A stretch of DNA of 64,000 bases, taken from NCBI GenBank assembly GCA_013365325.1, contig JABVXV010000050.1:124001-188000 (forward strand). Reading direction: 5' to 3'. The notes beneath the pieces were generated by a model. That model saw only the letters and a program-made list of their open reading frames with translations. It was not told where the DNA came from and made no database searches. This document shows positions 27,672 through 39,000 of this stretch, piece by piece; position 1 is the stretch's first letter; every line of letters starts with the position of its first letter. The translations under genes were made by a program, and so were the position numbers. This DNA comes from Dipetalonema caudispina. Its lineage: Eukaryota > Nematoda > Chromadorea > Rhabditida > Onchocercidae.

Positions 27672-29084
27672 ATGGGACGCTATAGCACTACAACTGGAAG
27701 TTCTTCACAGTTAGCAATACTAACATCGAGTCAACGTGAAAGTATTATTAGAAAGGAACGTGAAAGACGTCGACTGATAAGGCAGGTTATGTGCTGTACT
27801 TTTAACTGCTATGATTTGAGTTGTTATCAATTGATTTGAAATAAATTGAATTCTAAAAAGAGCTAGATTTTTCTTTTGAACTTTTTTCGCCTTAAAGTTT
27901 TCTGTCTTTTGTATTAATTCACATGAGTGCAATAGGGAGAAAGTGGAGAAAACGGTAATATTAGATGGGAATATATTAAGTTACATTTTAATGGTAGGAG
28001 AAGACTGGGGTTCCTAGATCAAAGTATGTAATCAATAGGCTCTAAATTATTATTTTATGAATTTTTAAAGTTCTGAAGTCACTCTGTCAATTTTTACGAA
28101 TTTCGTTTTTTTAATTTTTGCACATTCGCATCCACTCTACGTTATGTTAGGCCTGTATTGTTCTTCATTTTATTAATAATATTTGTTTGTTGTGAGAAGT
28201 TAGCTTCACAAAGCTATAAGTCTACTGTCTCGATTATAGTTTGATCAAGGTGTTTCATTACTTAATAAGTTCTACTGGTTGCTTGTCTTGTCCCTCGGCT
28301 ATCAATCCTATCCCAGAACTAAGAAGTATGCACTGTTAAGTCAACTAAAGTAAAAGATGAGTGGAGTATCATATCAACTGATTATTTCCTCTATTCTTGA
28401 GCAAATCTTCTGAACACAAAATACACAGATTTGTAATTGCTTAATCGGTGAAGCATTTTAGAATTAAAATATTCAATTAAAATCTTGCAGATATCAACAA
28501 GTGCGGCAGTTAAGCGCTGAAAATGCGGCAAAAATACGGGAGCGAGTAAAAATAGCAAAGCAGAAGGAAATGGAGGAACTTAAAAAGCGTATAATGGATG
28601 CTATCGTTCAGCGGAATCATTTAACTCCCAACGATGTGCTTTCTCCCGTTAATATCGATAGTGACGCATTGGTAAGAATCATATTTTTTTGTTAATGGAT
28701 GGTCGAAAAATTAGCCAAACGACTTCGTTGTAGTTATTTGTTGATTAAGCGATGCTAACCATAAAAAGTTAAATCTTGCGATTGGATATACCATCAGTGG
28801 TTCATTGAAACAATTGGTGTAAAAGTTCTTTAAGAAAAGTCGGAGTTTCTGCCTTGCAGAGCTTTGAAACTGCTTAAAATTTAATTTAGCCCACCGAAAC
28901 TCCGCGTAGATCACGGCGATTCCAAATCACGAATGAGCAGTTGGCACATGCAGTACGTCGACATCATGAAGCATTGGATAGATTACGTCGAGAAAATGAG
29001 CGGGAACAACGACGGCGTGAACTTATACAGGAAAGGCAAAGAAAAGCTCGTGAAGTAGCAAATTTACGATCAAGAAGAATTTAA
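27672..29084 (+). CDS. Small basic coiled-coil protein with CEP295-like N-terminus
   Basis: Three exons (27672-27781, 28491-28671, 28890-29084) give 161 codons in continuous phase, ending in TAA. The start follows a TTTCAG acceptor by 9 nt. The protein is almost entirely charged helix, rich in Arg, Glu and Gln, with no signal peptide or membrane segment. Residues about 15-60 (LTSSQRESIIRKERERRRL, then YQQVRQLSAENAAKIRERV) resemble the N-terminal motif of CEP295/Ana1, a centriole-to-centrosome conversion protein, but CEP295 is far longer. The C-terminal exon is a second Arg/Glu-rich helix. Intron 1 needs a GC donor: the GT three bases downstream leads to a frame with a stop. The gene is well supported; the CEP295 relationship is inferred from pattern only. 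Any basic coiled-coil family is an alternative. Confidence 0.8.
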
Positions 29085-29882
29085 CCCGATAACTATTATT
29101 TGTCAACTACTCATAGTTATTTTTATTCCCGCAACAAAGATTGCTTCATTTCATGAAAATTCATTACCATTAATGGTGGCAGTAATAACAGCTAACAGTA
29201 CACGAAAAACCGATGGAATAGGGTTTTTTGGAATTCCGGATTCTAGACATTTCCTTTTTTCATAAAAATGTAGAGAAAATGTGCTCCCAAAAAGATAAAT
29301 GAACCTTAACATCCATCTGCTTTAAGTACTTTTCTTGTAAACATTCGGTACACTTTAAAAAAAAAAAAGCAAAATTTTACAGTTGTCAATTATTACGTAA
29401 TATGTATAGCAGTTTAGCACGTTGTCGCTGATTTCGATGTAAATTTTGTATGATTTCCGGTGTAGTATCATTTTTTTTCTTTTATGTAAACTGAGAGAAG
29501 ACTTGGTTTGTCAACTAAGTTAAAAAAAAAAAACTGATGTAAATTTGGCTGGAAAATGAGCCTTTTTTCAAAATTATCAGGATTTTCTCTCTTTTCCTTC
29601 TTTTTATTGAAATATCATTTATATATCTACGGTTATTCATCAAATTTATCAAACGTTTTTACAATGATGATTTATTAATGGATGTGAAATTGAAGTCTCT
29701 TTCTTCTAACTAGTACTGTGTGCATGAAAAATTTCGTATAAACTGATGATGCTAAAAATTAAAACAATGTCCGCTTTACAAATGAAATTTATCTTCTCAG
29801 CAGTTTTATGAAATTGTCCATCGCCAGTTGGAGGTCATCATACAATGCTAAGAATTCTGGTATACATCGAATAGCGCTAATT
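29085..29882. other. Convergent intergenic region
   Basis: The CEP295-like gene and the secreted-protein gene end towards each other here. Minus-strand AATAAA signals (TTTATT on plus) occur at 29603-29608 and 29671-29676, the latter about 207 nt past the minus-strand stop codon. No clear AATAAA follows the plus-strand stop at 29084. Several A/T homopolymer runs are present, and no further gene was recognised. Confidence 0.5.
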
Positions 29883-32800
29883 CTAAAAGCATGTTAACTG
29901 ACCAGTGAATGGGCTACGTTTCGGGATTCGCTCACAAACGTCGAAAGTAAGTCGTATGCATGAAATTTCATTCTCATACAATAGCCATGGTAAATATTCT
30001 TCTCTGAAATATCACGAAATTGAGATTTTGAAATGAACATCGAGAGCATTTCAAAGGTCACATTCTCCAATGTGAGCAATCGATATAGAATCTTGCTATT
30101 ATTTTCAGAAATGAATCTATCCGGAAAGAAATCAAGAAGTTTCAATAGATGATTTACAACATATGATTTTTAAATCATTGAATTGGAATAGGATTGTGAG
30201 TATGATTCTCAAAGTAATCTTTTTACCTGTAATGTTTATAATAACTATTATAAGCATAAAGGATTTGCGGAAAAAAAAAAATTCGAAAACAACTGATGTA
30301 TCTGAGTAGTTGATGTCGTAGATATAGAACACTTTTGTTTTGACAAGTACAATATGGTAGCAATGTTCCTAGTATGATTACATTTCTGGAGAGGGTTGCA
30401 TAATTAGCTTTGCTTTCTCTAAGTACTCGTTCATTTGCTATTTCATTTTTCGAAGTTAATTTTCATACCACCAACTTCCGGTTGTTGATGTCGTACTTTC
30501 CTTACCTATGCCATGTATCTTTACGATAATTGGTATACCACAGTCGGAATTTCTCGAATTTTTCGCTACCAATATTCCAAGTTTTCCCTCTCTCTTCTAG
30601 CTCCTTTCGTATGGTTTCTTCAATTAGTGCCTCTTTGATTCGTTTTCTTCCAGCAATTTCACCTGTTGCATTTGCTGCTAAACGTAGTTTTGCCACCACA
30701 GTACCCTAGTATGGAAAAGAAAGATTGGTATACTGAAGAAGATTTTGTAGGAAAGTGAAATTGACAATTTTCAAATTAAAATAGAATTCACGTCAATAAA
30801 GTAAATCACTTCTGAAATGGAAATATAAAGGTAACAATGTTACAATTAAAAAATTGTTTGTTAAGATAGACAGTAGGACATCCAGGTCATTTAGTACAGA
30901 TCGGATAGAACCAAGAAATCTTGATAATTTTCAGATAACAGTACCATACGTGTGGTTTTCCTCCGTCAATTGTAACCTTTTAAGAAATTGTAACAAAAGT
31001 TCTGACATTGTTTAAATTATTCACTCCAATAATTCGATCCACCCAAAGAGGTAAAATTTATTTTAATAAGGTAAACATAGTTCAAAAGTTCGGAGAAAAA
31101 AAAAATCATTTATGAATTAAAAAAGAAAAAAATTGCGCTAGTAATAGAAAACTCACATATCCAACTTGTTGCAAAGAAGAAAGTGCTGATCGATAGTCAG
31201 AAAATTTGTCACCTTGGAAGAAATCAAATTGACAATCACCATTACTATCAAAAGCAGACCAATCATTGAAGCAAAATTCTTTCCTCAATTGCGAACAATA
31301 TTATAATTTTAATTAATTTAAAATTAAATCATCCTATTTTGTCACACCAATTCTAAATGGGATTAGTCCTAATTATCTTTAATATGAAATAAGCTAAATT
31401 TGACAACAATCAAGTCTATCAAGGAAATATGTAGTTCAGATTCTCAAGAAGGAAGTTGTACATACAAATATAATCCATCATCCGTTGACCGGAAGATGAT
31501 TAGAATAATAAATCGGTCACTACAAAAAGTTGATATGATAATGGTTTAGGCTGAAGAATGATTAACTGAGTGGTAATTATTCAGGTAAAGTAAGTTCTAA
31601 TAATAATTTACCTGAAAGTGTAGAATCCTGGATATTTTGGACAGCTAATTCCTTTTAATTGTTCCGTCAATGCTGATTTCTCATGTTCCTCTTGTAAATG
31701 TTGCAAACTTTCGCAAATATCGCAGTAATAGCTGATAAATAAATATTATGCAAAAAAATTCTATTTATTCGAGACGTACGCTTTATTGTATTTTGTTAAA
31801 GTGATAAAAAATGATAAGCCGTTGATAATCTTAGCCTTTCTTGATTGTTGTTTAAAAAATTACTATATCATTACAACATACATATTTTCTTTGCATTCTA
31901 ATGTCTTAGTTTTATACGTTAACCTCAACTGATAACAACTATGCTAATTTAATTTAACCCATTTAGAAAAAAAAGTTTCAAGTTAGCCTATTATCCCAAA
32001 TGCCTTCAGATATTGGACTATTTTGGACAAAATAATGAATTTGATATGATAAGTAAATTGATTTTACATCAGTATAATCTGATAGTAAGTATTTTATCTA
32101 ATTCATAAGAGACGGTTTGCCAAATTTCAAAAAGATCAACGTAGCCTATCATTAGCTAATGGCTTCTTCAGAGGGGCAAAATCTTTTCGATATTTGACCT
32201 AATATTATGGAATGATCAGTGATCATTCTTACCAATTAATTACAGTTACACTATCTTTCATCCTCTTAATCTCACTTGTATTATCTTTATCTTTTTGATA
32301 ATTGGAAGCATTACTAGTTGACAAAATTTGGAATATATGGAACAAGAGCACTATTGAACTATTGAACTCTTTTTTGGTTGTAGAAAAGATTACTGTCATC
32401 TGCTTCCGTAATTAACATAGAAGTAAACAAAATATTATCGCTTACATAAAAAAACAATAGAAATTTTGGAAAATCAAACATTTTCTTGAAAATTTTGGGA
32501 AATTATATCAAAAAAATTCCTAAAAGTAAACAGAAAATTATGCATTAAAAAAAATATTCCAACTAATTACCAATTATTTCCATAACCACCACAACCATTA
32601 CTGCTAGCATTTTGACATTTCAAATCTGCGAAATCTTTCACATTCCACCACTGATATTCAACTTTGGCAAAGAAACTATTCCCGATTACATCACGATTAT
32701 CCAATATTCGAATATTTTTGATTTCAAGCTTGAAACAACCGGGAAGTTTTATTACTTCTGGATGAATGACTACTTGTCGTGGATCCACTTCTATTATCTT

Positions 32801-34490
32801 TTTTGTTCCTGGTCGAGCTGAAAGTTAAATATATCAAATTTTCAATGTATTTAAATGGCATTAAATGTGAAAGAAAATTTTTCACTTTCTTGGGATCATT
32901 GTTTAAATTATCTCTCGCCTTACACTTATGCATTAATCATGAAAGCTATGCTAATGTATTTTAGCAAATGGTATTAATGAATGCATAAAAGTTGTTTTTT
33001 GGACAATTGAAATTTTGTATGAAGCTATTCAAAATATAAATAATTCGAAATTCACAAAGTTCTCGAATGATTTATTAAATGGCTGGTCAATTCAATGATT
33101 GATTTAAGTTCTAATTCTTAACAGTGCTCTACTCCTTAGGTTATCATTTAATCAAAAAATGAATGCGCACTATGACCTAATAAAATATCAAATGAAGTTT
33201 GGCATCTTTTCTATTTATGAAACAGTGATCGATCCTACGGATAGTAATTCTTCAAAAATGTGGCTGTCCATCTATCTGCACACGAATACATTTTATCAAA
33301 ATTTTTTCATTTGATAAAGTGAATTATATTGTTAAAAATTATTCAATAAAGTCCTTGTTGCCATATATATTACCACTAGGCTAATTTTCATTTTGTTATT
33401 GTTTGCATTTCTTGTTGTCATTATTATTGTCACTGTTAATGATTGACATTACTGTAGCCCTATCTAAAATGTTATTGTTGTCGCATCTATTTTCGTCAAT
33501 GTTAAAAGCTTTATCTGTTATTGTTATCGTTGTATATCAATTTTTTGCTATTTTTTGAGTCATTGAAATAATACGGAACAATTTATTAGTAGTAAATATA
33601 GAAAGGGCAAAATATTGGAAATGAACCAAATGATAAGCAATGATAATGATGAATGGATGAGAGAATCAGTCATCTAGAGAACGTGATCCATATTTATTTG
33701 AACTCCAATTCAAACAATTAAAAAATCCGTTGACAATTTTTTCTCACTGTTCTCCTACACCTATCGCTAATTAAAACTGGATTTATAAATCCGCAAAATG
33801 CAGAAATGATCATTCGTTCATCTATGCACTTTTTTTCTTCTTTCAATTTTCATAACTTATTGAAAAATGATCACAACTGTGAAATATTCTAATATAATGA
33901 CCTTGATCGATGCATTGTTAGCTTCTTTAACAATGACGAACAATTTCATATTTTCTACAATGTTTTTAAATTGAACTGAGTGGAATTGGGTTGCCGATTT
34001 ATGTCGTATTGCACTTTCAAGAAGATTGAGGTACGAAGGAAGTTGAATATTTGATAACTGGTAAATTGTTCCTATCTAGTTGTTAAGTAGGATTACGATC
34101 GCTCTAACTTTTTAGCAGATAAGACCAATTTTTAAAAAAAAAAAATAAAGATAAATTGAAGGGAAGAAATTTTAAATTTTAAGAAATTATAAAAAATAAC
34201 TCACAACAGCTTGCATCAGCTTTTCCTGGAATGAGCCAAATATCTTTTTGTGAACATTGAGAAACTTTGCTCTTAAGAGTTGTTGCATGCATCATTTGTC
34301 GATAACGCTCTTGGCATCGCGGATTTAAAATATCACAATCAATTTGCTGACTACCCACAAGTAGTACAAATTGATGTGGCAAAAAAAGCCAAATAGCAGC
34401 AGTAATTATGAATTGTAGTGAAATAGATGATATTAGTAGAACGGATGATAATGGTGATAGTGATAATGGTGATGAAGATAATGAAAACAT
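29883..34490 (-). CDS. Secreted or membrane-anchored cysteine-rich protein of unknown function
   Basis: Six exons keep phase (34490-34205, 32817-32571, 31731-31612, 31283-31157, 30705-30506, 30003-29883), giving 366 codons ending in TAG. The N-terminus is a serine-rich stretch followed by a long hydrophobic segment (about residues 15-47), so it enters the secretory pathway as a signal peptide or anchor. The lumenal part has regularly placed cysteines: CDILNPRC, CSQKDIW, a KLPGCF strand-rich segment, NGCGGYG, CYYCDIC, CPKYPGFYTF and CFNDW, then a charged helical region and a final exon with WLLYENEISC. I do not recognise the family. Paired cysteines and alternating hydrophobic segments suggest a disulphide-bonded extracellular domain. 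The phase-perfect chain and the preserved CYYCDIC across a junction argue that the gene is real. Confidence 0.8.
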
Positions 34491-35099
34491 CAGAAATGTT
34501 TATGTTTATTCCGAATAACAAACGTTTGTAGACAGGATGAAATTATTTTTGAAATAAATTCTTAGCTCTTGAAATGGGCAATCCTTTGTAGTTGGCAAGT
34601 TTAGAAATAAAAATTCATTAAAAAGCAAATAATAGCAAAATCAATAATAATAGTATCAGCACTAGTGTTGTGAATAAATAATGCTTGTTAGGTTGTTTTA
34701 GCTAACTTCAATAAGCTAAACAAAATTTTTCCTTAGTTGTAGTTTCGATAGTTTATAAATTAATTAGGAGATATTAGTAACAATAGCAGCACCGACGACA
34801 ACAGTAACGATTTATCCGATAGCAATGATAATAACAATAATAATGGTAATGCTGATAATGATAATAATATGGAAAAAAAAAAAGAAGTATATTGGTGATA
34901 ATGATAATAACAATGACGATAACAATTTACTGTTAAAAATGATTGAAAAAAACAAAAAAAAAAAAAAAAAAAAGCAGTAAAATTATGATATTTACCCGTA
35001 AAAACTATCGGTTAATCTCTTTATGGATATGACTAGTAAATTTTAATGGAGAAGATTGTTTCAATCCGTTGTTACAACACTACCCATTTTTTGTACTCG

Positions 35100-35124
35100 A
35101 ATATATATACACACATATACATAT

Positions 35125-35166
<42 letters not shown>

Positions 35167-35178
35167 AGACAGACACAT
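35100..35178. repeat. (AC)n/(AT)n microsatellite
   Basis: An interrupted AT/AC stretch leads into about 14 uninterrupted AC dinucleotides and ends in AGAC repeats. It is intergenic. Confidence 0.9.
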
Positions 35179-35974
35179 ATAGAATTTCAAAACATTAAAT
35201 TATCCACCCATAGTGAGTAATAATACAATCTATGTTCTAAACTGGTATTTCATATGATATGATTACAACTATCTCATTGATATTTACATATATATGTATA
35301 TGTATAATAGGATAGAATATAAATTAAGGAAAAGTTTAAATTTGATATTTTCTGCTACGAAATAATGATAACTTTTGCCTGTAATACTGTTGCATTTCGA
35401 GAAAAAAAAAAAATACCAAAATTGTAATTTGGAATGTAGAAAGGTACAAGATTGATATCATTTAGTTGAAATTTAAACATGTTTTTCTAAAAAATTTGTA
35501 AAGTTGCTTTAGCTTGAACGAAAAGTTATACCGGAAATAAATTGTTATGATTTATTGTAAAATAATAAAAGATTTTATCCTAAATTCAACTTTTTAACTA
35601 GCTTATTCTCGTAGAATTACCGTAATAAATGCATTCCACTGTAATTCTTATTGAGAATCATAAACAACTGGCATTGTCTGCTGTTACGATTAGTAAATTA
35701 CTACTGTAAGAAAGGATTAATAAATTTTTGCTTCGACAATTTTTGAAATTATTGAATAATAGTGTTTAATCTTTTTCTCTCCTTCAACTCTTTATTTTCA
35801 CAACATTTTACTTCAAATTGTAAATTCTATTCAAGAAATTAACTGAAGATTAACTCTTTTAATTTTATTTACAAATTTTGATTTTCTGTTTGAAGCTTCT
35901 TTTTCGATTATTTTTAAAAAATATTGACAATTACATTTTATATGCTATATGTATAACAAATTTCTGACTTCTTT

Positions 35975-36053
35975 CATTATTATTGCTATTGTTATTGTTG
36001 TTGTTGCTTACTGTTGTTGCTGCTGCTGCTGCTATTGTTATTGTCGTTGTTAT
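35975..36053. repeat. Trinucleotide-rich repeat (ATT/GTT/GCT)
   Basis: Interrupted TTG, TTA and GCT triplets start about 45 nt beyond the transporter stop codon. The stretch would lie in its 3'UTR as CAA/CAG-type repeats on the transcribed strand. The minus-strand open frame crossing it (35931-36125) is low-complexity Asn/Ala sequence and is not considered a protein. Confidence 0.8.
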
Positions 36054-36097
36054 TTCCCTTTCAATTTTTCTTACCAGCAATCTTCTCATTTGATTTA

Positions 36098-39000
36098 TTA
36101 CTTGTTGTTGAGCTTTGTGTAACATCCAAATTGATTGACGGTAACTTAAATTATTTATCCACTTAGAAGAATATTTGTATAATACTACGGTAGGAAGTTT
36201 TTTAAAAGTCTTATTTCTGTTTTAGATTTTATTTATCCTTTCATATCTTTGCTATGGTTATTCGAGCACTAAATATCTTCCTTATCCTACTGACGAGAAA
36301 AAAATAAAAAGAACAGGTTTTCATTATTACTTTTAAAAATGTTCATCATAATGTAAAATGAAGCATAGCTTTATTTTTCCCACAAACAATAAATATTTCA
36401 AATTTAACTTTTAACTTCCACTTTGGTAAAAAACATTGAGTAGAAAAATGAGTATTTAATAAACAAACCATAATTTTACTTGGAACAGGCTCAACACTAC
36501 CACCAAATCGAATATCCTGTTGTTGTTCATATTGTGCTTGGGCAACAGCATCTTGCAACGATACAAACATGTAACTTTTCGGCACATGCTCATAAAAGTG
36601 TGAATTCTCGAACATTTGTCGTACCGCCACTTAAATATATTTCTATGTTTACGATTTTTATGTATGTACAGTTGAATATAACTAAAAGAAATCTATTTTC
36701 CGATGCTATCATCTGTTTTGAGCTAATTTCTAACATTCAGAAGATAGGTAATTTATACTGATAATTGTATGTTAATCTATTTGATATCGATCGTGATGAA
36801 AATGATTATTTTTGTGATTATTTTTAATAAAACTATATTTATTGTGGATTTTCAATTACTTCAAATATTGTATTTTTTTTTTTCCAATTTCTATTGTAGA
36901 AAAAAAAAAATGAATAACCTTTGCAGCAAGCAAAAAATACAGTAATATTGATAGCTTTATATTCAGCATGTGCTCGTGCTAATGCATCAACACCCATTAA
37001 ATCGATGTATGGAAATGATGAACAATCGACGATTATATGTGTTAATTGAATTAAATCTTCTGCTTCCTCATTTTTTTCAACACTTCCTTTTGATGGATGA
37101 AAACAGTGTCGTCTTACTGTCAATTCTACAAATAAATTTATTTGCAAGGAATATTGGAAGAAATTTTATTATTTTGAAAAAAAAAAAAAAAAGAAGTAAA
37201 TTTCAACAATTAAAATAATGCAAGAATTGTTTATTTGTAAATTTGAAAAGATTGACTTCAGGAAAGTATAAGAAATTTTTACATCAGAGAATGTGATTAT
37301 AATGACTGAAACATATAAGTGAATAATTAAACAATAATAGTGGGTAATAAGTGTTGAAATGAATGAGAAGATTAATTAATTAACAGATCGGTAAATAATT
37401 TAGTGGATAAGCTGAGTAAATGAGTAAATGGCAAAGTAAAGTTAAAGGTAAAGTGTTAAACGTTATCAAAGCAAAAAAAAAAAAAAAAAAGTAGCATTTG
37501 CTAAAGCTTTCTCTAATAAACTTACGAATTTCTTCATCTCGATTTGCAATCTCATCCTTTTTATTAACAGTATCATCCGTGGCTTTTTTCTTTTCATTAA
37601 CAGTTTGTTTAAGCTTTGCTACAATATTTAATGGATCGAGGCCTGTTGCGCTGAAAGAAAAAAGAAGAAACTAACAAATTAAATAAAAAAAATTCATCGA
37701 AAAATTGATTGACAATTTTATCTCATTTCGCTTAATCTCATGAATATAATTAAGTTAGGAAGATAAGTAAGAAAGTAAACAGACAATTAATTATAATTGA
37801 GATCATAGTGATTTTAATTGTTTGTAATTTTAAATTTCTTGTAAGCAATTGCAAATAAATTGCAATTTTTCCTCTTTATTTTTGTCTTCGGAAGTTTATT
37901 TCATTTGAAAATTAAAAATTTTTTTACAGTTTAAATAAGCAATATGAAAAAGAAAAGTAAACCTATGCATGCTTGATAAAAATAATTCAGCATTTGCAAA
38001 ATACAACGGTGCATCAAATCGGAATACCTTAATACCTGAAATTTCCATAGCTGCACGATAATGACCGATACCTTTGAAATCCGATGTACCAGGAATACGT
38101 CCCATACAAGTACTTTCTGCCCTTAATAATTTGCTGTATATTTTCAATTTTCACTTTAAGAAATTTCAAGAAGTTTAATTTTCAGTCAAAATTATTTCGT
38201 CTATCATAAAAATATAAAACAAACGAAGATCTTTCGTAGGAAGATTAGATATAAAGAATAAGAAGATGTAATATGATATCATCTGATATAAGAAATAATT
38301 TTTAAAAAATTCAAATGTTAATTTTTCACCTACAATTGAATTTTTTTGTCCTAATTAGACGGCATATCGTGCTTTCTTAATGATAATGATGAAGCATTGT
38401 ACTGCTCAAAATCACAATATTTTTCCATTCACTTTCGTTTTTTTTTCTTTTTTTTCTTTTTTTTTTTTTTTTAGATATATTAGTGAATCAAAGAATTAAT
38501 TCATGTTATCACAGAAATTTTCAAAAATTTTTATAAACTTGAAAAATTCCTAACGAATTCTGAGAAAATAAATTTAATTTGATCATTTCGATACAAACAT
38601 ATACCATTGTGATCTTAAGACGACGGTAAGAAGGGCAAAAACAACACCAATTGCAAGTCCAATGTTAACATTTATCAGAACGACTGCTGTGAATGTTACC
38701 AAAAATATGAACTGAAAGAAAATCATCAATAAAAGTTAATTTTTTTTTTTTCTTAAATTCCAATTTTCGGAATATTTTTGCTTTTCATTTCTTTTTCTTA
38801 TCCAAACTTCATTGATCGTTTAAGCTACGTTGAAAGTATTATGAAATGACTTGAAATGAGTTATAGAGTAGAATTTTAATCAAATCTAAAAGAATTAAAA
38901 TAAAAAATGAAGCATAATTTCAGATAATAGCAAGAAAAAGATACAAAATCAACAATTGATTCTTGGAAAAGTACTCGTGACCAGCATATTTTTAGGTATA

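Larger units (their letters stand above)
34491..36097. other. Intergenic region between secreted-protein gene and SLC26 gene
   Basis: This is upstream of the secreted-protein gene and downstream of the transporter gene, both minus strand. It holds AT-rich DNA, an AC microsatellite, a trinucleotide-rich stretch and A-runs. A TTTATT (minus AATAAA) at 35864-35869, about 230 nt past the transporter stop, is a candidate polyadenylation signal. No exon was recognised. Confidence 0.5.

Noticed and set aside
35931..36125. Minus-strand frame rich in Asn and Ala
   Set aside because: It is produced by the triplet repeat in the presumed 3'UTR of the transporter gene; the real last exon uses another frame and ends at 36098.
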